Position numbers and translations under genes: made by a program. From assembly GCA_016710335.1 (NCBI GenBank), contig JADJXQ010000022.1, positions 1 to 12,184 on the forward strand: 12,184 bases of DNA, read 5' to 3'. The notes beneath the pieces are model-generated. The model ran no database searches. It had not been told where the DNA came from and saw nothing but the letters and a program-made list of their open reading frames with translations. The DNA comes from Rhodospirillales bacterium. GTDB taxonomy: Bacteria; Pseudomonadota; Alphaproteobacteria; Rhodospirillales; Defluviicoccaceae. This document shows positions 6,738 through 12,184 of this stretch, piece by piece. Numbering within the stretch: the stretch's first letter is position 1; every line of letters begins with the position of its first letter.

Positions 6738-7850
6738 ATGGCCCGATCCTACGGCGCCAACGCGACACTGCTGCTCAAGCGCGAGACCGAATACGGCACC
6801 AACCCCGGCGGCAACTTTCTGCGCATGCCGTTCAACCGCTGCTCGCTCGGCTCCGAGCAGGGGCTGATCGACGACCCGGTGCTCGGCTACGGCCGCGATC
6901 CGCGCTCGCCGCTGCTGGACGTGATCAACGACGACGGCGACATCGTGGTGCCGCTGGACGTGCGCCATCTCGGGCTGTGGCTCACCGGCCTGCTCGGCGA
7001 TCCGGCCACCACCGGCACTGGCCCCTACGTGCACACGTTCGCGTCCGGCGCGGCGTCGCTGCCCAGCTTCTCGGCCGAGGTGGGGCTCTCCCAGGTCCCG
7101 GCCTACTTCCTCCACACCGGCGTGATGCTGAACTCGATCGCGCTGGAGTTCACGCGCTCGGGCGCGGCGGCGGCGACCATCAACGCCATCGCCCAGGGCG
7201 AGACGCGCAACGATACGACCCAGGGCGGCACGCCGACGACGCTGGCGTTCAATCGCATCTCGCAGTTCCAGGGCTCGATCAAGCGGGCCGGCGCCGCCGT
7301 CGCCAACCTCACCGGCGGCTCGTTGACGTATTCGAACAACCTGGAGCGCATAGAGACCATTCGCAACGACGGCAAGATCGACGGCGCCGATCCGACCATC
7401 GCCGCGCTCACCGGGCGCATCGACGTGCGCTACTCGGACAATACGCTGATCGATCTGGCCGCCGCCGGCACGCCGGTGGATCTGGAGTTCGCCTACACCA
7501 TCGACGCCAACAACAAGGTCGTGTTCACCTGCCACGAGGTCTACCTGCCGAAGCCGAAGCTGGCGGTGGAGGGCCCGGGTGGGGTGCAGGCGAGCTTCGA
7601 CTTCCAGGGCGCATGGAACGAGGCCGAGGGCGCAGGACCAACGACGCTGACGGAGCGAGCTACGCGGAAAGGGCCTCGGCGCGGGGCCGCGGGGGGGCGC
7701 GGCGCGGCGCGGGGCGGCGCGGGGGGGGGGGGGGGGCGGACGCGATCGCCGCGGGGGGGGGGGCCCCGGGGGCCCGGGGCCCCCCCCCCCGGGGGCGGGG
7801 GGCGGGCGAACGGGAGCGCTGCAGTTAGGAGTGGTTGCGATGATCATTGA
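6738..7850 (+). CDS. Major tail tube protein; real coding ends near 7635, the rest is corrupted sequence
   Basis: Residues 1 to about 298 form a tail tube protein: MARSYGANATLLLKRETEYG, CSLGSEQGLIDDPVLGYGRD, GDIVVPLDVRHLGLWLTGLLG, a central SIALEFTRSGAAAATINAIA segment, and the closing VYLPKPKLAVEGPGG with ASFDFQGAWNEAEG. Subunits stack as hexameric rings around the tape measure. The expected ending (a TVTLTNDVASYA-like strand and a stop) is missing in this frame; a fragment of it, TNDADGASYA, appears in frame 2 near 7640-7672. The frame is therefore broken at about 7632-7645. Beyond it the open frame continues only because the sequence becomes almost pure G and C. The last 70 or so residues should be ignored. 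The length up to the break, about 300 residues, is normal for the family. Confidence 0.8.
   Translation: MARSYGANATLLLKRETEYGTNPGGNFLRMPFNRCSLGSEQGLIDDPVLGYGRDPRSPLLDVINDDGDIVVPLDVRHLGLWLTGLLGDPATTGTGPYVHTFASGAASLPSFSAEVGLSQVPAYFLHTGVMLNSIALEFTRSGAAAATINAIAQGETRNDTTQGGTPTTLAFNRISQFQGSIKRAGAAVANLTGGSLTYSNNLERIETIRNDGKIDGADPTIAALTGRIDVRYSDNTLIDLAAAGTPVDLEFAYTIDANNKVVFTCHEVYLPKPKLAVEGPGGVQASFDFQGAWNEAEGAGPTTLTERATRKGPRRGAAGGRGAARGGAGGGGGRTRSPRGGGPRGPGAPPPGGGGRANGSAAVRSGCDDH
7632..7815. other. Low-complexity G/C tract, probably corrupted sequence or an assembly seam
   Basis: The sequence is ordinary coding DNA up to about 7630, then degenerates into runs such as 16 G (7721-7736), 11 G (7753-7763) and 11 C (7780-7790), with alternating G and C blocks between them. 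It becomes ordinary again by about 7820. The end of the tail tube gene and the start of the chaperone gene are both damaged here. It matches neither gene family and has no regular unit, so sequencing or assembly failure is more likely than a natural element. Confidence 0.7.
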
Positions 7851-8362
7851 GCGGGCGCAAAGAGCCGTACGGGCTGTCGCTGCCGTACAACATCGACGTC
7901 GTCGTGCGGCCGCTGACATCGTCCGGCATGGCCGTGGCGCAGGCGGCGGCGCGCAGGCGCATCGAGGCGCTGGAAGAGCAAGTGCGCGAGCGTAAGGAGT
8001 CAGGGCTCGATCTCGGCGAGCTGCCGGATCTCGGCGACGAGGCCGAGCACGATGCGCTCTACCATGGCATCCTCGTCCACGAGCTGGCCGCGCGCCACAT
8101 CGTCTCATGGTCGGGGGTGCTCGACGCCGATGGCGAGAGTAATGCGGCGGTCACTCGCGAGGCGGTGGCGGCGGTGCTGGATCTCTATCCCATCGGCGAG
8201 CGGTTCTTCCAGGAGTTCACGCTCCGCCAGGTGCTGTTGAACGCCGCAAAAAACGCATCAGGGCCCTCTGCCGCTGGCACTTCACGCCGGGCGGAGGGCC
8301 AGGATACTGCCAAGGCTGCAACGACGACGGGCAACTCTGCGCCGACGGAGGCCTCGGCCTGA
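7847..8362 (+). CDS. Phage tail assembly chaperone (lambda gpG-like role), short form
   Basis: A 171-residue protein between the tail tube and tape measure genes, the invariant position of tail assembly chaperones. Recognisable parts are PYGLSLPYNIDVVVRPLTSS near the N-terminus, a charged coiled helix (ARRRIEALEEQVRERKES), LAARHIVSWSGVLDADGE, EAVAAVLDLYPIGERFFQEF and NAAKNASGPSAAGTS. These match chaperone proteins with a W-G-V...T.E.V..LLD...RF pattern. The formal start is the TTG at 7847, since TGA at 7841-7843 closes the frame upstream. An AGGAG with ATG at 7840 is one frame off, so the true start was probably disturbed by the corrupted stretch just before it. Near the 3' end the codons GCA-AAA-AAC contain a -1 slippery site that leads to a long form. 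The last 36 codons overlap that other frame. Confidence 0.7.
   Translation: MSGRKEPYGLSLPYNIDVVVRPLTSSGMAVAQAAARRRIEALEEQVRERKESGLDLGELPDLGDEAEHDALYHGILVHELAARHIVSWSGVLDADGESNAAVTREAVAAVLDLYPIGERFFQEFTLRQVLLNAAKNASGPSAAGTSRRAEGQDTAKAATTTGNSAPTEASA
8248..8254 (+). promoter_or_regulatory. -1 programmed ribosomal frameshift site A_AAA_AAC in the tail chaperone gene
   Basis: The six A and one C at 8248-8254 form the canonical heptamer X_XXY_YYZ. Its phase is exactly right for the chaperone frame (GCA at 8246-8248, AAA 8249-8251, AAC 8252-8254). Slipping back one base reads CGC-ATC-AGG and enters an open frame with family-like sequence (LCRWHFTPGG). Programmed -1 shifting between G and GT is established for lambda and is widespread in long-tailed phages. 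Its use here is inferred from phase, position and the coding quality of the -1 frame. Confidence 0.7.
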
Positions 8363-8597
8363 CCGGTGAGCGCTGCGCCTATCGCGAACACGCGCCCGAG
8401 GCCTCGAAGAACAGCAGGCGTGGGAGCTGGTGCAGGCGGTGCAGAACCAGGTCACGCCTGCCAGCCGCGTGTTCGATCTCGGCCTGGCGCTGGAGCTGGC
8501 GCGCGCCCGCGGCCATGACCTCGAGGTCATGAGCGAGCTGCTGCCGGCGGCGCAGGCCGGCATGCTGGAAGCGATCATCGAGAACCCGACGGAATAG
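8255..8597 (+). CDS. Cys-rich extension of the tail chaperone (lambda T-like), reached by -1 frameshift; one extra break near 8397
   Basis: In frame -1 from the slippery site the sequence reads RIRALCRWHFTPGGGPGYCQ, then GCNDDGQLCADGGLGLTGE and RCAYREHAP. It has five cysteines in a zinc-ribbon-like spacing (C..WHF...C..GC....C........C). Near 8397-8402 coding passes to frame 3: GLEEQQAWELVQAVQNQVTP, FDLGLALELARARGHDLEVM, then SELLPAAQAGMLEAIIENPTE and a stop at 8595-8597, three bases before the tape measure ATG. The second break disappears if one C is added to the CCC run at 8395-8397 (HAPRGLEEQQ), so it is probably an indel rather than a second programmed event. The long form should bind the tape measure and recruit tail tube subunits, as gpGT does in lambda. 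No usable independent start fits the first part, which favours expression by frameshifting. Confidence 0.6.
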
Positions 8598-8600
8598 ACC

Positions 8601-10856
8601 ATGGCGCGAGCGAAACACACGTACGCAGTACGGCTGGCGGTCGAGGGCGGCGGCCGGGTCAAGGCCGAGCTGGTCGACGTCGGCGCCACCGGCGACCGGT
8701 CGCTGCGCCGGATCGAAACCGGCGCCGATCGGGCCGGGCGCGGACTGCGCGGCCTCACCGAACGGACGCGGGCACTTGGAATCGCCAGCAAGGCTCTGGG
8801 CGCCGCTGCGGCGGTCGCCGCCGGCGCGACCGGGCTTGGCCTCATGGTCGATCGCGCCATTTCCGCCGCCGATAACATCGGCAAGACCGCCGACAAGATC
8901 GGCGTCGGCGTCGAGGCGCTGCAGGAGTTGCGGTTTGCGGCACAGGCGGCCGGGATCGAACAGCGCACCCTGGATATGGCGCTGCAGCGGTTCACTCGCC
9001 GCGCCGCCGAGGCGGCCAAGGGCACGGGAGAAGCCAAGGACGCACTGGCCGACATGGGCATCGCGCTGCGCGACGGTTCCGGGCGGTTGCGGCGCACCGA
9101 GGATCTGCTCGGCGACGTCGCGGACGCATTGATGCAGATCGAAGACCCGGCCGAGCGGGTGCGGATCGCCTTCAAGCTGTTCGACTCCGAAGGCGTGGCG
9201 ATGGTCAACATGCTCTCCGCCGGCGCCGAGCGCATGGAGGCGATGCGGCGCGAGGCGCGCGAGCTGGGGATTGTCATCGACGAGCATCTGGTGCGGAACG
9301 CCGAAGAGGCGCGGACCAAAATGGACACGCTTGCCACCGTCATCTCGCAGAACCTGACCAAGGCCATCCTCGGCCTGGCGCAACCGCTCTCCGACGCCTC
9401 GGGGTGGTTCGCGGAGTTCTTCAAGTACGTCGGCTTCGGCTGGGAGAACCTTTCGCTGATCATGCAGGGCGATTGGGACGCAAGCGGCCGCAGCCTGCCG
9501 AACGCGGAAGCGAAGCTGCAAAGGCTGACCGATCATCTGGCCGAGCTCAAGCAGCAGCGGGACGCGCTGGAGGGCAAGCCGGGGCAGCGCCGGCAGTACC
9601 TGGTGGTTTCCGGCCATGTGGCGGATCTGGAGAAAGAGGTCGCGCTGTGGCAGGAGCGGGTGGACGCGCTGAAGGCGCTGCGTGCAGAGGCGCCGGCGTT
9701 CACGCCGCCGGGGTTGCCAAGCGTCGGCGATAGCAGCGCCGGCGGTAGCGGCGGCGGAGACTCCACGCAGCGACAGATCGACGCGAACCGGCGGCTGTTG
9801 GAGACGCTTCGCGCCGAGCGGCAGGAACTGGCGATGACCGAGCGCCAGCGCTCGATTTCGCAGGCGCTGCGGCGGCTCTCGGCCGATGCCACCGAGGCGC
9901 AGCGCGCGCAGGTGCGCGAGCTGGCCGGCGCGCTCTACGACGAGCGCCAGGCGGCGGAAACCCTGCGACAGGCGCGCCAGCAAGGGCTACGGGTGGCCGA
10001 GCGCCTGCGCACGGCGGAAGAGATCTACGCCGACGAGATTGCGCAGCTCAACGCGCTCCTGCGTCAGGGCGCCATCGACCACGAGTCGCTCGCCCGGGCC
10101 TCTGCCGAGGCGTTCGATCGCATGCTGGCGGACAGCCGCGAGTGGCATGCCGGCGTGCGCCGGGCGCTGCGCGGGTTCGGTGACGAGGCCGGCGACATGG
10201 CCGACACGTTCGAGCAGGCCACGTCCTCGGCGTTGCGGTCGTCCGAGGACGCGTTCGTGCAATGGGCGCGCACCGGCAAGTTCTCGGCGGCCGACCTGTT
10301 CAACTCCATTGCCGAAGAAGCGCTGCGGATGGCGTACCGGGTGGCGATCATCAAGCCCCTCGGCGGCATCTTCGAAAACTTCCTCACAGACCTTGTCGGC
10401 AATATCTCGTTCGGCGGTGGCTCCAGCGTCTACGCGCCGAGCCCGCTGCACAATCAGGCGCACGGGATGCTCGGTCACGCCCACCAGGGCGGCATGGTCG
10501 GCGGGCCGAACGCGTTCGACTACCGGCCGGTGCCGTTGGCCGCGTTTGCCGATGCGCCGCGGTTCCACGGCGGCGGGCTGGTCGCCGGCGAGGTGCCGAT
10601 TGTCGCCAAGCAGGGCGAGGTGGTCGGCTGGCCCGAGCAGATGCGCCACGCCTTCGGCTCTGACGTCACCGTGCAGGTCATCGATCAGCGATCGAGCGGC
10701 GCCGAGCCTGAGGTGAGCCGCGAACGCGGGCCCAACGGGCGTGAAACCATCCGGGTGCTGATCCGCGATGAAGTGGGTCGCGGCATCGCGCAGGGCTGGT
10801 GGGATCAAACCATGGCCGGCGCCTACGGCCTCAACCGGCGGGGTGTTCCGCGGTGA
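8601..10856 (+). CDS. Tail tape measure protein
   Basis: A 751-residue protein, the longest in the block, directly after the chaperone. It sets tail length and fills the tail lumen. The N-terminus has alternating charged helices and a hydrophobic stretch (IASKALGAAAAVAAGATGLG, residues about 60-80), then ADNIGKTADKIGVGVEALQE, typical of tape measures. A Gly/Ser linker lies near residues 374-390 (SSAGGSGGG). It is followed by coiled coil (LLETLRAERQELAMTERQRS... to about 510). From residue 537 the lambda gpH C-terminal type domain appears (FEQATSSALRSSEDAFVQWA, RTGKFSAADLFNSIAEEAL). The end carries the Gly-rich HQGGMVGGPNAF and FHGGGLVAGEVPIVAKQGE segment usual in this family. Its stop overlaps the next start as GTGA. 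No peptidase motif is seen. The length would suggest a tail of roughly 110 nm using the usual rule of about 1.5 angstrom per residue. Confidence 0.9.
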   Translation: MARAKHTYAVRLAVEGGGRVKAELVDVGATGDRSLRRIETGADRAGRGLRGLTERTRALGIASKALGAAAAVAAGATGLGLMVDRAISAADNIGKTADKIGVGVEALQELRFAAQAAGIEQRTLDMALQRFTRRAAEAAKGTGEAKDALADMGIALRDGSGRLRRTEDLLGDVADALMQIEDPAERVRIAFKLFDSEGVAMVNMLSAGAERMEAMRREARELGIVIDEHLVRNAEEARTKMDTLATVISQNLTKAILGLAQPLSDASGWFAEFFKYVGFGWENLSLIMQGDWDASGRSLPNAEAKLQRLTDHLAELKQQRDALEGKPGQRRQYLVVSGHVADLEKEVALWQERVDALKALRAEAPAFTPPGLPSVGDSSAGGSGGGDSTQRQIDANRRLLETLRAERQELAMTERQRSISQALRRLSADATEAQRAQVRELAGALYDERQAAETLRQARQQGLRVAERLRTAEEIYADEIAQLNALLRQGAIDHESLARASAEAFDRMLADSREWHAGVRRALRGFGDEAGDMADTFEQATSSALRSSEDAFVQWARTGKFSAADLFNSIAEEALRMAYRVAIIKPLGGIFENFLTDLVGNISFGGGSSVYAPSPLHNQAHGMLGHAHQGGMVGGPNAFDYRPVPLAAFADAPRFHGGGLVAGEVPIVAKQGEVVGWPEQMRHAFGSDVTVQVIDQRSSGAEPEVSRERGPNGRETIRVLIRDEVGRGIAQGWWDQTMAGAYGLNRRGVPR

Positions 10857-11212
10857 GCAATCCCGTCTGGCCCTATTCGCTGCCGCAACGGCCGCTGGCG
10901 CAAGGGTTCAACGAGCAGGCACGGGAGACGGCAATCCGCACGCAGATGGAGGCCGGGCCGCCCAAGGTGCGCCGACGGTTCACCGCCGGCATCCGCACCA
11001 TGGGCATGCAGCTGCGCCTGACAGCCGACCAGGTCGCGACGCTCGACGCCTTCTACGACACGACCGTCGCCGGCGGCACGCTGCCGTTCGACTGGGTGCA
11101 TCCCCGCACCGGTGTTGCGGCGACCTACCGGTTCGTCGAGCCGCCGTTCTACCAGCCGGTGGCGCGCGGCCGGGTGTGGACCGGCACCCTCAAGCTGGAG
11201 GTGATGCCGTGA
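10853..11212 (+). CDS. Minor tail protein (distal tail tip)
   Basis: A 119-residue protein; the GTG at 10853 is chosen because it overlaps the tape measure stop by four bases and is followed at once by family-like sequence (SNPVWPYSLPQRPLAQGF). The frame is open further upstream, but only as the shadow of the tape measure. Key segments are GPPKVRRRFTAGIRTMGMQL, LTADQVATLDAFYDTTVAGG and LPFDWVHPRTGVAATYRFVE. The RRRF...F(Y/F)...G(T)LPF(D)W.HP pattern is common in small tail proteins encoded straight after the tape measure, functionally comparable to lambda gpM or distal tail proteins at the tip. The exact equivalence is inferred. A 55-base gap with little structure follows. Confidence 0.65.
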   Translation: MSNPVWPYSLPQRPLAQGFNEQARETAIRTQMEAGPPKVRRRFTAGIRTMGMQLRLTADQVATLDAFYDTTVAGGTLPFDWVHPRTGVAATYRFVEPPFYQPVARGRVWTGTLKLEVMP

Positions 11213-11267
11213 CAAGAGGCGCGGAGCGGCTTAGCCGCGACAGGGATCATCGACAAGGGCGAACACA

Positions 11268-11813
11268 GTGAGCCGTACGCTGAGCCAGGCGGCGCATCAG
11301 GCGCTCAACGCGCAGGAGACCGACGAGGCCTTCCTGCTGCTGCTCACCATCGATCACGACGAGCTGGCCGAGCCGATCCGCGTCGTCAACAACACCGAGG
11401 ACATCACCAGCCGCGGCGATCTGTACGTCGCCTATCCGTTCGAGATCGCGCTGCCGGGCGAGGACCCGGAGAGCGTCGCCCGGGTGACGTTGCGCATCGA
11501 CAACGTCGATCGGTTGATCGTCCAATCCTTGCGCCAGGTGCAGGCGCCGCTGGCCGTCGCCCTCGAAGTGGTGCTGGCCTCGTCGCCGGACACCGTCGAG
11601 GCCGGGCCGTTCAACATGACGCTGGTGGCGGCCGAGTATGACGCCCTTGTCGTCACCGGCGAGCTCGCTTTCGAGGACGTGCTCAACGAGCCGTTCCCCG
11701 GGCACAGCTACATCCCGAATTCAAACGGACCAGCCGGCAGATCGAGCGTGATGGTCCAAAGTGAAACCAACTTGGTTCGACCCACCAACTTCGCAACAAG
11801 CTCAAGCACGTAG
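11268..11813 (+). CDS. DUF1833 family phage tail protein, C-terminal end replaced by foreign sequence
   Basis: Starting at GTG 11268 (SRTLSQAAHQALNAQETDEA), the protein shows the DUF1833 pattern: FLLLLTIDHDELAEPIRVVN, DLYVAYPFEIALPGEDPE, VTLRIDNVDRLIVQSLRQ, VVLASSPDTVEAGPFNMTLV and finally FEDVLNEPFPGHSYIP. Members are lambda gpL-like tail-tip proteins encoded between the minor tail protein and the peptidase/hub genes. Family proteins usually end a few residues after the FPG...P motif with an FPGLF-like tail. Here the frame instead runs about 30 residues into unrelated sequence (NSNGPAGRSSVMVQSET...) to a stop at 11813. The natural end was cut off at about 11717-11722, where the phage block joins the minus-strand gene. 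Only a handful of native residues are missing, so it might still fold. Confidence 0.75.
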   Translation: MSRTLSQAAHQALNAQETDEAFLLLLTIDHDELAEPIRVVNNTEDITSRGDLYVAYPFEIALPGEDPESVARVTLRIDNVDRLIVQSLRQVQAPLAVALEVVLASSPDTVEAGPFNMTLVAAEYDALVVTGELAFEDVLNEPFPGHSYIPNSNGPAGRSSVMVQSETNLVRPTNFATSSST

Positions 11814-12184
11814 GATCCCTCGGAGAAGCGAAAGAGTGCCTCCGCGTCAATTGGGTTGAAATGATGGTTCGTCGCCACGCCCGTCTCCGGAACAAATAGA
11901 CCGCTCCCACGCACGAGTTCTTTGTCTCCATAACCCCAGAAAGAAAACTCTGCGTTTCGGCTACCTTCTCGCACTCGGAGAAAGAGAGTTTCGACAACGT
12001 GGCCACGTTTGCCCGAGCTAAATAAGAGGGCCCGCAAAAATATCTTCGCTTGCGGCGGCTTTTTTCCACAAAGTCGTAACGGAAGGCGACGAACGACGGA
12101 TGGGTGCTTCGCACGGTGCCGCGTCGAATGACGGTGAACCACAGAGTAAAAAGCGAAATACCGAGAGCAAGTAGTGAGACGATT
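11708..12184 (-). CDS. Membrane-anchored protein of unknown function, frameshifted and running off the window
   Basis: Read on the minus strand from the right edge, the frame opens with a membrane segment (VSLLALGISLFTLWFTVIRR) and STHPSFVAFRYDFVEK. It then shifts at the six-A run (plus-strand T 12060-12065) into KPPQAKIFLRALLFSSGKRG, VVETLFLRV, FSFWGYGDKELVRGSGLFVP, ETGVATNHHFNP and LVAKLVGRTKLVSLWTITLD. Adding one A rejoins the pieces (FVEKKPPQAKIFLRALL), giving one N-terminally anchored, mostly beta protein. I recognise the arrangement (membrane anchor, PSFVAFxYD, FLRxLLFSxGKRG, FWGYGD, GSGLFV) as a recurring hypothetical protein but know no function. Its last residues (PFEFGM) come from the phage-side sequence, so its true C-terminus was also lost at the junction. 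It converges on the DUF1833 gene and has lower G+C than the phage block. Confidence 0.6.
   Translation of the reverse strand, partial: NRLTTCSRYFAFYSVVHRHSTRHRAKHPSVVRRLPLRLCGKKPPQAKIFLRALLFSSGKRGHVVETLFLRVREGSRNAEFSFWGYGDKELVRGSGLFVPETGVATNHHFNPIDAEALFRFSEGSYVLELVAKLVGRTKLVSLWTITLDLPAGPFEFGM

Noticed and set aside
7700..7800. G-quadruplex or natural structural element in the G/C tract
   Set aside because: The tract has no regular unit and begins and ends inside damaged genes, so corrupted sequence is the better explanation until resequenced.
5619..8108. Very long minus-strand open frame opposite the fusion, tail tube and chaperone genes
   Set aside because: It is the complement of well-supported plus-strand genes, is extremely rich in Arg/Ala/Pro/Gly, crosses the corrupted G/C tract and has no family features; high G+C keeps such shadow frames open.
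8386..8402. Second programmed -1 frameshift inside the Cys-rich chaperone extension
   Set aside because: No X_XXY_YYZ heptamer is present in the right phase; one missing C in the CCC run explains the break more simply.
8379..9983. Minus-strand open frames opposite the tape measure gene
   Set aside because: The composition is low in complexity and Arg/Leu/Gln-rich, there is no coherent domain, and the plus-strand tape measure explains the region fully.
11226..11238. Palindrome GCGGCT-T-AGCCGC before the DUF1833 gene as a regulatory site
   Set aside because: It has six-base arms with a one-base centre and no second copy; expected by chance in GC-rich DNA.
12055..12070. Programmed frameshift at the six-A run of the minus-strand gene
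   Set aside because: The zero-frame codons are GAA-AAA-AGC, so the A run is not in the canonical A_AAA_AAG phase; a lost base in a homopolymer is more likely.
1..12184. tRNA genes, rRNA, CRISPR arrays, integrase or attachment sites
   Set aside because: Nothing resembling these was found on either strand; no regularly spaced direct repeats other than the in-gene 60-bp units.

Overview
The window is a high-GC bacterial sequence carrying the tail-morphogenesis block of a long-tailed (siphovirus-type) prophage or prophage remnant. It is flanked on both sides by non-phage accessory DNA. The protein families (DUF6441, DUF1833, a tape measure with a lambda-H-like C-terminus, a tail assembly chaperone ending in a Cys-rich extension) and the base composition suggest an alphaproteobacterium. 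That assignment is inference from family resemblance only.

Left accessory region (1 to about 3270): a gene entering from the left edge encodes an HD-domain dNTP triphosphohydrolase-like protein (YwfO/SAMHD1 type). Its frame breaks once near 841-844. It overlaps a YwgA-like gene at 1314-1841, a pairing that recalls Bacillus ywfO-ywgA and may be a nucleotide-metabolism or anti-phage cassette. Next comes a broken, diverged second copy of the DUF6441 tail gene (1882 to about 2137), joined in frame to what looks like the C-terminal end of a transposase. A multi-pass membrane protein gene (2461-3174) follows, whose frame breaks three times.

Phage block (about 3271 to 11717): all genes are on the plus strand and tightly packed with short gaps or 4-base ATGA/GTGA overlaps. 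The order is head-tail joining protein, DUF6441 protein, fibre-like structural protein, unknown protein, a fusion of a fibre-like domain, a repeat stalk and a tail terminator, tail tube, tail chaperone with a -1 frameshift extension, tape measure, minor tail protein, and DUF1833 protein. Head and packaging genes (upstream) and the hub/host-specificity genes (downstream) are absent. The outermost genes are clipped at both ends of the block, so this is a tail fragment rather than a complete prophage.

Right flank (about 11717-12184): the 3' part of an unrelated minus-strand gene with an N-terminal membrane anchor, also frameshifted, meeting the phage block tail to tail.

The most interesting items are a correctly phased A_AAA_AAC slippery site leading from the tail chaperone into a Cys-rich extension, a single protein joining a receptor-like beta-sandwich to a tail terminator through about ten 20-residue Ala/Gly-rich repeats, and the HD/YwgA pair beside phage debris. 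A stretch of almost pure G and C homopolymers at about 7632-7815 looks like corrupted sequence. Together with many single-base frame breaks in short homopolymers, it means the gene breaks here may partly be sequencing errors rather than real pseudogenes.
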